Below are positions 50,548 to 58,613 of a stretch of 64,000 nucleotides of DNA, piece after piece. This stretch comes from JAAXGX01 sp965203565 (GTDB lineage Bacteria; Acidobacteriota; Vicinamibacteria; Vicinamibacterales; UBA8438), in NCBI GenBank assembly GCA_965203565.1, contig OZ241896.1, positions 1,488,001 through 1,552,000 of the forward strand, in the 5' to 3' direction. The position numbers and the translations under genes are program-made. Each line of letters begins with the position of its first letter. Position 1 is the stretch's first letter. A model generated the notes under the pieces. That model did no database searches, was not told the DNA's origin, and was given only the letters and a program-made list of their open reading frames with translations.

Positions 50548-53109
50548 ATGGACCGCCGCCGGGCGCCGTTCTACCTGCGCCGCACCAAGGAGGCGATGGT
50601 CTACTTCCCGGAGCGCGGCCCCGGCGGCGCGTGGGACGCCCGGCCGGTGTTCACGAAGCGTCTGCCGCGCACCGCCAGCTTCGCCATCGACGGCCCGGAG
50701 TTCGCGCTGTACGAGGAGGTCACCCGGTTCGTGAAGCGGCAGAGCCGGCTCGCCGCCGCCCGCGGCGACGACCCGCGGGCGCGGGCGGTCGGTTTCCTCA
50801 TGTCGCTCTACCAGCGGCGGCTGGCGTCGAGCGCCCGCGCCATGCGCCGGTCGCTCGACAACCGGGCCAGGCGTCTGGAGGACGGCCTCACGCGCGCGCA
50901 GGCGCTGGCGCAGACCGCGCCGGCCGACCTCCCCGCGTCCGACGAGCTCGAAGAGATGGAGGAGGCCGAGCGCGAACGGCTGGAGGCGGCGCTGGAGGCG
51001 GTCACGCTGGCCGGCGGCGCCGATCAGGTGCGCGAGGAGGTTGCGGAGCTGCGGCGGCTCGCCGGCGAGGCCCAAGCGGTGGAGCGCGCGGGCGGCGAGG
51101 CGAAGCTCGGCCGGCTCCGGGCCGTCCTGCGCGAGGAGGGGTTCTTCGACCGGCCCGACCAGCGGCTGCTGCTGTTCACCGAGTTCAAGGACACCCTCGA
51201 CTACCTGCTGGAGCGGCTGCGCGAATGGGGGTTCGCCGCCGGCTGCATCCACGGCGGGATGCCGCCGGGAGGGCGCGACGAGCCGGGCACGCGGCTCCAC
51301 GCCGAGCAGCAGTTCCGCGACGGCGCCGTCCAGGCGCTGGTGGCGACCGAGGCGGCGGGCGAGGGGATCAACCTCCAGTGCTGCCACGTCCTGTTCAACT
51401 ACGACATCCCCTGGAACCCGAACCGGCTGGAGCAGCGGATGGGGCGGATCCACCGGTACGGCCAGCGCCGCGACTGCCTGATCTTCAACTTCGTCGCCAG
51501 CAACACCATCGAAGGCCGGGTGCTCGGCCGCCTTCACGAGAAGCTCCGGCAGATCCGCGACGCGCTCGACGACGACGCGGTGTTCAACGTGGTGGGCGAG
51601 GTCCTCCCGTCCGCCCGGATCGAGCGGGTGCTCCGCGACTACTACGCCGGCAAGCTGGGCGACGGCGATCTGGAGGAGCGGCTGCTGAAGGACGTCGACG
51701 AGGGCCGCTTCCGGGCCATCTGCCGGACGGCGCTCGAAGGGCTGGCGTCGAAGAAGCTCAACCTCCACATGCTGGTCGAGCGCCGCGCCCGCGCGCAGGA
51801 GCGCCGCGTCGTCCCGGAGACGATCGCCCGGTTCATGCAGGAGTGCGCCGGCGACGCCGGTCTGGCGCTGCGGCCGGCCGGCCGGCTGCCGCACACGTTC
51901 GACCCGGGCCGGACGCCGGCGGCGCTGCGGCGGTACGCGCGCGAGCCGGGCTGGGCGCTCCCCGACCTGACGGGCCGGTATCCCCGCCTGTCGACCGACC
52001 GGGACACGGCGGAGCGCAGCGATCTCGAATGGGTGACGCCCGGCCATCCGCTGTTCGAGGCGCTCCGCCGGCACGCCCTCGACGCCGGCCGCGAGGCGTT
52101 CGCGCGCGGGGCCTGCTTCCATTCGCTGGAGCACGCGGCGCCGGCGCGGCTCGACTTCTACCGGGCGCGGGCAGTCGACGGCCTCGGGCAGGTGGTCCGC
52201 GAGCGGCTGTTCACCGTGGAGTCGTCGCCGGACGGCGCCCGCCGCCTCCGCGAGCCGGACGTGCTCGGCGACCTGACCCCCGCCGCCGCGCCGGCGGAGC
52301 TGCCGGAAGCGGCGACCCTTCCGGAGGCGGACGCATGGCTGAGCGAGCACGCGCTGACGCCGCTGCTGGACGAGGTCCGGGCGGAGCGGCGGGCGGAGGT
52401 CGAGCGGGTCGCCGACCACGTCGAGAAGGCGCTGACCGAGGTGCTCCACCGGGTCGACCTGGAGATAGGGAAGGCGAACGAAGAGAAGGAGAAGGGGGTG
52501 GCCGGCGCCGACGGCCGGCTGGCGCGGGCCGAGGCGCGCCACGACGAGGTGTCGGCGCGGCGGGAGCGCCGGCGCGACGAGCTGGTGCGGCAGCGGGCGG
52601 TGACGCTCCAGGGGGTCGAGCGCCTCGCCAGCGTCCTGGCGCTGCCCCATCCCGAGCGCGGCGCCCCGGAGGTCCGCCGCCTGCGTCCGCACCCGGAGAC
52701 CGAGACGACCGCCATGCGGGTGGTGATGGAGCACGAGCGGGCGCGCGGGCGCCAGGTGGAGGACGTCCACGAGAAGAACCTCGGCTACGACGTCACCAGC
52801 CTCGATCCGGTGTCGGGCGAGCTGCGGCTGATAGAGGTCAAGGGGCTGGCCGCCGCCGCCGGCGGCGACGTCCTCCTCACGCCGAACGAGCGCCGCGTGG
52901 CCGAGGACCGCCCCGACTGCTACTGGCTGTACGTGGTGACCGGCTGCGCGGACGCGCCCCGGCTGCAGGAGCCGATCCGCGACCCGGCCCGCCTCACGTG
53001 GCGCGAAGTGACCAAGGTGGCCCACTACCGGCTGAGCGTCGACGCGCTGAAGCAGCCGATGGAGGTCCGGGAGGGGCGTCCGGGATACGGCGGCGGGGAG
53101 GCCGGCTGA
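50548..53109 (+). CDS. SNF2-family helicase, C-terminal piece with DUF3883
   Basis: The 853-residue piece holds the second helicase lobe (RLLLFTEFKDTLDYLLERL, VATEAAGEGINLQCCHVLFNYDIPWNP, RIHRYGQRRDC), a long coiled-coil-like middle (ADVEKALTEVLHRVDLEIG, EARHDEVSARRERRR) and a C-terminal DUF3883 endonuclease-like domain (DVTSLDPVSGELRLIEVKG). It is read from an internal ATG or, with suppression, as part of the upstream piece. It carries no Walker A, so on its own it could not act as a helicase. Defence-island association is inferred. Confidence 0.75.
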   Translation: MDRRRAPFYLRRTKEAMVYFPERGPGGAWDARPVFTKRLPRTASFAIDGPEFALYEEVTRFVKRQSRLAAARGDDPRARAVGFLMSLYQRRLASSARAMRRSLDNRARRLEDGLTRAQALAQTAPADLPASDELEEMEEAERERLEAALEAVTLAGGADQVREEVAELRRLAGEAQAVERAGGEAKLGRLRAVLREEGFFDRPDQRLLLFTEFKDTLDYLLERLREWGFAAGCIHGGMPPGGRDEPGTRLHAEQQFRDGAVQALVATEAAGEGINLQCCHVLFNYDIPWNPNRLEQRMGRIHRYGQRRDCLIFNFVASNTIEGRVLGRLHEKLRQIRDALDDDAVFNVVGEVLPSARIERVLRDYYAGKLGDGDLEERLLKDVDEGRFRAICRTALEGLASKKLNLHMLVERRARAQERRVVPETIARFMQECAGDAGLALRPAGRLPHTFDPGRTPAALRRYAREPGWALPDLTGRYPRLSTDRDTAERSDLEWVTPGHPLFEALRRHALDAGREAFARGACFHSLEHAAPARLDFYRARAVDGLGQVVRERLFTVESSPDGARRLREPDVLGDLTPAAAPAELPEAATLPEADAWLSEHALTPLLDEVRAERRAEVERVADHVEKALTEVLHRVDLEIGKANEEKEKGVAGADGRLARAEARHDEVSARRERRRDELVRQRAVTLQGVERLASVLALPHPERGAPEVRRLRPHPETETTAMRVVMEHERARGRQVEDVHEKNLGYDVTSLDPVSGELRLIEVKGLAAAAGGDVLLTPNERRVAEDRPDCYWLYVVTGCADAPRLQEPIRDPARLTWREVTKVAHYRLSVDALKQPMEVREGRPGYGGGEAG

Positions 53110-53163
53110 CGGCCGCCTCGTCAGCCGCGGTCGCGCGGCGCTCCACGGCCGCCTCGCCGCACG

Positions 53164-54151
53164 TCATGAATCGACCGCTGCCGGCCCATGCGTCTGCATC
53201 CAGCGGGTCAGACGCTCGTATCCGACGCGCCAATGCCGGCCGTAGCCCGCGGCGTAGTGGTGATCGAGACTCCTGATCATCTTGTGGGCGTGCTCAAGGT
53301 TGCGCTTCCAGTCAGCGTCGAAACGCCCATCCCCAAGCCACCCGATCGCAAACAGGTCGACACGTTCGTCGTCGGTGAGATCGTTCACCCTGTCTGCGAG
53401 GCGCCGGTAAGCCGGGGAATGCAGGTAGAGGTCGATGTCCGCATGCGTACGATCGCCAAGAGCTTCGACGACGCGCCGATGCGTTGCTGCGAAGACCTCG
53501 TAGGCCGCAATCAATGCGTCGACGGTTTTCCGGTGGATGACCGGGGCGTTCGCCGCCGCTTCAACGCGGTCCGCCGTCCCGTCCGCGCCGATTCGCCAGA
53601 CGTCGACGCCACTGCCCGCGGCCTTTCCGGCGAATCGCTGATCGGCGGTGATCAGAGCCGAAGCAGTCGTTTCGGCGCAGGCCTGGTAGAGGCAGTCGTA
53701 AACCGGTTGATCCGCCTCCACGGCGATCTGCGCGGCGCGGTCGAGGAGATCGCCGGCGGGATGCAGTGCGACGATCTCCGGGAGATTCGCCAGTTCGTCG
53801 AAGTACGGCTGCGGATCCGAAATCTCGTTGCGATGGACCTTCTTCCAGATGGCGTTCGCGTACTCGACGAGCAGGACGTCGGGCGCGTGCAGATGGATGC
53901 GGGGCGCCAGCAACAGACGCGCGTCGTCCGACAGCGCTTCCGCGACGAACCACTTGACGACGACGTTCGCGTCGACCGTAACAGCCCGTGGTGGAATCCC
54001 CGCGGGGCGCCGAGAGCGGTGAGGCGCCCGCCTGACAAGGCGTGAGGAGGGCGCATATTGGGCATATGCAACCGACGAACAACGCCGTCAGGCGGGATGC
54101 ATCGCCGCTCGAATGCAGCGGGGACTTTCGCCACGGGCTGGTAAGCGTCAT
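53164..54151 (-). pseudogene. PIN-DUF3775 toxin-like gene interrupted by palindromic copy G
   Basis: The intact gene would start MTLTVDANVVVKWFVAEAL, with the first PIN aspartate at residue 6. It continues LLLAPRIHLHAPDVLLVEYANAIW, DCLYQACAETTASALITADQRF, and a C-terminal domain of ~120 residues resembling DUF3775 (YRRLADRVNDLTDDERVDLFAIGWLG). The element lies between codons 3 and 4 with duplication TTAC on this strand. Insertion plus duplication is 163 bp, so the frame is lost and the first PIN aspartate is cut off from the start codon. A GTG or TTG further in (about 53913) could still give a truncated product. The antitoxin gene upstream is intact. Confidence 0.8.
53982..54140 (-). mobile_element. 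159-bp palindromic element, copy G, in a PIN toxin gene
   Basis: The ends are CAGCCCGTGGTGGAAT on the left and CTTTCGCCACGGGCTG on the right. The flanks carry a perfect GTAA duplication (53978-53981 and 54141-54144). Copy G is in the reverse orientation relative to copies A, B and H. Confidence 0.92.
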
Positions 54152-54396
54152 CGATCCCGATCGCCGCGTATCAGGATCACGCTGTCGGTCTGAGGCGTGC
54201 CGATGGTGGTGGACGCGATTCGCCGCGTCCGATCGCGAAAACGGACGATGCGCGAACGGCGATCCGCCCGCTCCGTCAGAAGATGCCGGATCTCACCCTC
54301 CAGCGAACGGTGATTCGCTTTGGCCTGTTCCTTGAGTTGAGCGATGACGTGGTGGTCCACGTTGCGAATGGTCAGATTTCCCACGGCCGCTTCCAC
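54148..54396 (-). CDS. FitA/RHH-type antitoxin
   Basis: The 82-residue protein contains GNLTIRNVDHHVIAQLKEQAKANHRSLEGEIRHLL in pieces, a ribbon-helix-helix DNA-binding domain as in FitA antitoxins. The tail is RFRDRTRRIASTTIG. Its stop overlaps the toxin ATG (ATGA). A GTG at 54384, with GGTGGA upstream, may be the true start. With its toxin broken it is an orphan antitoxin. Confidence 0.8.
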   Translation of the reverse strand: MEAAVGNLTIRNVDHHVIAQLKEQAKANHRSLEGEIRHLLTERADRRSRIVRFRDRTRRIASTTIGTPQTDSVILIRGDRDR

Positions 54397-54463
54397 CTGT
54401 TGAAAGCATTATGCTAGCACCACGGAGTTCCGCTTTGCACCTGCGTCGCGCCGCGCCGTATAG

Positions 54464-54634
54464 CTGCTGTTGCACCCTTCCGAGTACCGGCGGGACGAAA
54501 CCGAACACCGGACGGAGTCGGAGCGGGAAGCCGACGCCTTTGCGAGCGCGTTCCTGATGCCGAACGACGCGTTCGCGGTCGAGTGGGACGCCACCCGCGG
54601 GCGCGCGCTGCTGGAGCGTGTCCTCCGGTCATGA
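54464..54634 (+). pseudogene. fragment of an ImmA/IrrE-family metallopeptidase
   Basis: Only LLLHPSEYRRDETEHRTESER and EADAFASAFLMPNDAF remain, the part just after the HExxH zinc site and including the third ligand region. The catalytic HExxH and the N-terminal part are missing. Such peptidases often accompany phage-type repressors. Confidence 0.6.
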
Positions 54635-54642
54635 GGTGACCG

Positions 54643-55278
54643 GTGCATATTCATCCCGGTTTACGTGGTGATGACATTCAATCACTGGATTTCTGTCGTA
54701 CCGTCGTGCTGCTGCGGGCACAGGCGAGACTCGGCCTCAATCCGACGCAGCTCGCGGTGCTGATGCAACTCTGTGACTACTGGTGGGACAGCGACCGAAA
54801 ACCCTTCCCCGGAAAGAAAGCCCTGGCAGCCCGTGGTGAAAATCCCCGCTGCATTCGAGCGGCGATGCATCCCGCCTGACGGCGTTGTTCGTCGGTTGCG
54901 TATGCCCAATATGCGCCCTCCTCACGCCTTGTCAGCCGGGCGCCTCGCCGCTCTCTGTGCGACGCGGGGTTCCACCACGGGCTGCTGGGTGAGCGCCTGG
55001 GCCTCAGTCCCCGTCAAGTACAACGCTACGTTGCGGAACTGGAACAAGCGGGCCTTGTCGAGCGAATCGAGCGTCGAGCCGCTCACGGCGGCAAGCTGAC
55101 GAACGTCTACGACCTTTCGGGGCTGGTGGCGCGCCTGAAGAAGCTGGAGCCCGATTTCCGAATCGTGCAGGAGGAGGCGAGAGCCGCACGGAAATCCGTC
55201 GCCAGACCGCGGAACCCGAAATCGGCGCAGGGGATCGGAACCGCATCAGCGCCACACGGCCCGGCGGACAAAAACTGA
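54643..55278 (+). pseudogene. helix-turn-helix replication-initiator-like gene interrupted by palindromic copy H
   Basis: The first part reads LDFCRTVVLLRAQARLGLNPTQLAVLMQLCDYWW, then DRKPFPGKKAL. After the repeat the protein resumes GERLGLSPRQVQRYVAELEQAGLVERIER, a winged-helix motif, and ends FRIVQEEARAARKSV and a stop. The removed element plus duplication is 162 bp, so the host frame is kept across it, but in this phase the repeat contains a TGA. The product would end after the first 60 or so residues. Function unknown; a replication or partition regulator is likely. Confidence 0.75.
54827..54984 (+). mobile_element. 158-bp palindromic element, copy H
   Basis: Left end CAGCCCGTGGTGAAAATC, right end CCACCACGGGCTG, flanked by CTGG at 54823-54826 and 54985-54988. 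It entered its host gene in a reading phase that contains a stop, in contrast with copy J. Confidence 0.92.
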
Positions 55279-55370
55279 ACCCCGGGCGCATACCCGAAGG
55301 CAGAGGCGGACCCGGGGTGTACAAATATGAGTCTGACGCGACCGGGGGGCGAAGTCAAGTACTTCCCCTT

Positions 55371-55949
55371 CCGCGGGGAAAGTTCAGGACGATCTGGCGG
55401 CGGCGCTCTCGCCGGAACGCCTGAGCACGTACCTTCGGGCCGTACGGGAGGATCGGGAAAAGGCGCTTCGTCTCTACACCTGGAACACCGCCATGAGCGC
55501 GGCGTTCTACGGGCCGCTCCAGGGACTCGAGGTGGCGCTGAGGAACGCCATGAACAGGCAGCTCGACCGCTGCTACGGTGCGCGCTGGTACGACAACCCG
55601 GCGGCCCGATTCGACATGGGGTGTCGTGGACGCATCGCGGCCGCGAAGGAGGAGGTGGTTCGCGGACTACGAAATGACGCTCTGGAGGCCGGCCCTGCGC
55701 GGGGCGTTTCCCTTCCGCACGCCCCTCACGCGGAAGCAGGCCCATGGTCCGCTGAACGATCTGCGGAAACTGCGGAATCGAATCGCCCATCACGAACCGA
55801 TCTTCGCGCGGCGCCTGAGCCGGGACTACGAAACCATCCTGGAGGTGACGGGGTGGGTTTCGCCGGCGACGCAAGAGTGGATCGAGCGTTGCAGCCGTGT
55901 TTCGACCTTGCTCCGCGCGTCGCACGACGCGGCGGAGGTTCAATTCTGA
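55371..55949 (+). pseudogene. Abi-type abortive-infection protein gene, frameshifted
   Basis: Two frames are needed: first VQDDLAAALSPERLSTYLRAV to WNTAMSAAFYGPLQGLEVALRNAMN; then, from about 55640, WFADYEMTLWRPALRGAFPF and KQAHGPLNDLRKLRNRIAHHEPIF, including the RNRIAHHEP motif of Abi-like (COG4823-type) proteins. The start codon and a piece in the middle are missing. This is a broken defence gene; toxicity is unlikely. Confidence 0.65.
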
Positions 55950-56084
55950 CGTTGACGGCCTCGCCGTCCACGCGGCGTGCGTCGGCCACAGGATGGCCTC
56001 GCGCCAACGCCGCGCCACGGACCGGACCGCATAGGAATAAACTACGACGTTGCAGAATCCGACCGTCAAGGCAAAGGCGCCGCA

Positions 56085-56697
56085 ATGACCGCACCCTGTA
56101 CACAGGACGAGCTCCAGGCCTTGATGCGGGAGCACGAGTCGGACCGTGTCGAGCGCAAGCGCTCCGCCGCCGACCGCAGTGGAATCCACCGCAATCTCTG
56201 CGCGTTCGCGAACGACCTCCCCGGCCGCGGCGCGCCCGGCGTGATCTTCGTCGGCGTGGAGGACGACGGCCGTTGCGCCGGGCTGCGAATCGACGACAGG
56301 CTCCTGCGTGATCTCGCCGGCATGAAGGACGACGGCAACGTCCTGCCGCTGCCGTCGATCACCGTCGAGAAGCGACACATCAACGGGTGCGACGTGGCGG
56401 TCGTCGTCGTTCGGCCTTCACGCGACACTCCCGTGCGCTACAAGGGCCGGGTGTGGATCAAGGTGGGTCCGACGGTGCGCGAGGCCAGTCCCGAGGAGGA
56501 GCAGCGGCTCTCGGAAGGGCGTGACCGACTACCGTAATGCCCTGCTGGCCGAGATCATGCGCCACCTCGGTTTCGCCCAGCGTTTCGGCCTGGGGGTGCC
56601 TCTGGCGGAACGGGCGCTGCGCGAAAACGGCAATCCGCCGGCGGAGTTCGAGTTCCAGCCTACGCAGGTCACGGTCACCCTGAGGCCGGCCGGATGA
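56085..56697 (+). pseudogene. AlbA_2 (Schlafen-like) ATP-binding protein gene with internal deletion
   Basis: The 5' part gives MTAPCTQDELQALMREHESDRV, GVIFVGVEDDGRCAGL and VKVGPTVREAS-like sequence of the AlbA_2 domain (~150 residues). At about 56520 the frame changes and the rest reads TDYRNALLAEIMRHLGFAQRFGLG, the C-terminal block of the same family. The central ATPase part, about 200 residues, is deleted. It ends in an ATGA overlap with the ParA gene. Confidence 0.7.
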
Positions 56698-57725
56698 AGA
56701 CGATCGCCTTCTTCAACAACAAGGGGGGCGTCGGCAAGACGTCGCTCGTGTATCACTTGGCCTGGATGTACGCCGAGCTCGGCGTGAACGTGGTGGCCGC
56801 GGATCTCGATCCGCAGGCGAACCTGACCAGCATGTTCCTGGACGACGACCGTCTGGAAGCGCTGTGGGCGGAAGGAGATCGGAGAAGAACCGTCCACGGC
56901 GCGATACGGCCGCTGCTCGACGGCAGCGGGGACGTGACGGCGCCGCACATGGAGCATCCGACTCCGGAGCTCGGTCTGGTGGCCGGCGACCTCGCCCTGT
57001 CGGCCGCGGAAGACGAGCTCTCCAGCCAGTGGCCGGACTGCCTGGACCGCAAGGCCCGCGCGTTCCGGGTGCTCTCGGCCCTGTGGCGCGTCCTGCGCAT
57101 GGCCGCGCGGCAGACCGCGGCGCAGCTCGTCCTGGTGGACGTCGGCCCGAACCTCGGCGCCTTCAACCGGGCCGCGCTGGTCGCCGCCGACGACGTCGTG
57201 GTGCCGCTGGCGCCGGACTTGTACTCCCTGCAGGGGCTGCGCAACCTCGGTCCGTCGCTGCGGCGGTGGCGAGATGGGTGGGCCGAGCGCCGCGGGCGGA
57301 ATCCGGTCACCGGCCTCGACGTGCCGGCGGGCACGATGCGCCCGCTCGGGTACGTGGTCCTGCAACATGCGGTGCGCCTCGATCGGCCGGTGCAGGCGTA
57401 CGCGCGCTGGATGGCGCGCATTCCGGACGTGTACGCGGAAAAGGTCGCGGGCGAGACCGGTCAGCCCGGACGAACCATCGACGCTGACCCGCACTGCCTC
57501 GCCACCCTGAAGCACTACCGCAGCCTGATGCCGCTCGCCCAGGAGGCGCGCAAGCCGATTTTCATGCTGAGACCGGCCGACGGTGCCATCGGCGGGCACG
57601 CGAACGCCGTCGCCGACTGCCGGGCCGATTTCCTGCGCCTCGCCCGCGCGATCGCGGAGCGCGCCGGTATGCGGTTCGGGGAACACGTCGCGAAACCGCT
57701 CCGCGATGGAACCGGGGGCGGGTGA
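56694..57725 (+). CDS. ParA/Soj-family ATPase
   Basis: The 343-residue protein has the deviant Walker A motif KGGVGKT (residues 10-16), switch I VVAADLDPQANLTS, and Walker B LVLVDVGPNLGAFNRAAL, then VVVPLAPDLYSLQGLRNL. It resembles ParA partition or positioning ATPases. No ParB gene lies downstream, so its role may be in phage or plasmid maintenance or in a defence module. Its start overlaps the end of the truncated AlbA_2 gene. Confidence 0.88.
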   Translation: MKTIAFFNNKGGVGKTSLVYHLAWMYAELGVNVVAADLDPQANLTSMFLDDDRLEALWAEGDRRRTVHGAIRPLLDGSGDVTAPHMEHPTPELGLVAGDLALSAAEDELSSQWPDCLDRKARAFRVLSALWRVLRMAARQTAAQLVLVDVGPNLGAFNRAALVAADDVVVPLAPDLYSLQGLRNLGPSLRRWRDGWAERRGRNPVTGLDVPAGTMRPLGYVVLQHAVRLDRPVQAYARWMARIPDVYAEKVAGETGQPGRTIDADPHCLATLKHYRSLMPLAQEARKPIFMLRPADGAIGGHANAVADCRADFLRLARAIAERAGMRFGEHVAKPLRDGTGGG

Positions 57726-57813
57726 CGGTGGGCTCCTTCTGACGTCCCGACACCGGATGGAACCCCGCATCGCCAATCCTTCTTGCGGGCGGCGCCGCAT
57801 CCCGCCTGACGCT

Positions 57814-58323
57814 GGTCTTCAGCCAGTGGGACCGGATCTTCCGCGACCAGATGGCCACGGCCGCAGCGATCGACCGTCTGGTGCGCCACGCCGTCGTGCT
57901 TGACAGCCCGTGGCGAAAGTCCCCGCTGCATTCGAGCGGCGATGCATCCCGCCTGACTGCGTTGTTCGTCGGTTGCGTATGCCAATATGCGCCCTCCTCA
58001 CGCCTTGTCAGCCGGGCGCCTCACCGCTCTCGGTGCGACGCGGGGATTCCACCACACGGGCTGTTGAGCGCCCGGCCGCGTGAACGCCCCGGACGGTGTC
58101 CACGAGCCGAGCAGCCTGTGGACCGCGCCAGCGGCATGGAAAACGCGCGCGGGCCGTCGTGCCGGGTTGCGCCGCCGGGACAGCGCGTTTCCCACCCTGC
58201 TTTGGACGGCGCACGCGCCGCCCACACGGTCCACAGGCGCTACTGCTGTTGATCGCGATCCATGTCGATCCGAACCGGCCAGAACAATTGTCGCCAGGCG
58301 GCCAAAGTAGTTGACGCTGAACA
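57814..58323 (+). mobile_element. right-end remnant of IS21 no. 1 relative with palindromic copy I inside
   Basis: Before the repeat it matches istB (VFSQWDRIFRDQMATAAAIDR), and after it the IS end up to GACGCTGAACA. A short segment (GCATCCCGCCTGACG, 57797-57811) from a palindromic element precedes it. IS21 no. 1 has 120 bp here that this remnant lacks. Confidence 0.75.
57904..58063 (+). mobile_element. 160-bp palindromic element, copy I
   Basis: Left end CAGCCCGTGGCGAAAG; right end CCACCACACGGGCTG with two extra bases. The flanks carry TTGA at 57900-57903 and 58064-58067. The copy lies inside an IS21 remnant. Confidence 0.88.
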
Positions 58324-58613
58324 CTTCCTGCCGGAGGCCGGCCTGCGGTTCCGCATCGCGGCGGCGCCCAACGCGTCCGGCGACGGCAGGCGCCACCCCG
58401 CTGCGCACGAGCACGCTGCAGAAAGTACTTGACAGGATTTTTTGCCATCCCCTGCCGGATCTTCGGAACAGCCCTCAGCATGCCCCTCTGGCGGCCTCAG
58501 CCGCTCTCTGAGAGCCGTACGCCCACCGGAAGGTCGAAAAGCATCGAGCGGACCGGGAACGGCCGCCTGAGAGCCGTACAAGCGGCTGAAAAACAAGGGG
58601 TTATCATAGGCGC
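58324..58613. other. intergenic region upstream of the HNH gene
   Basis: The first ~45 bases resemble the 3' end of istB no. 2. TGAGAGCCGTAC occurs twice (58509-58520 and 58568-58579). A TATCAT -10-like sequence lies just before the ATG. No gene is supported here. Confidence 0.4.
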
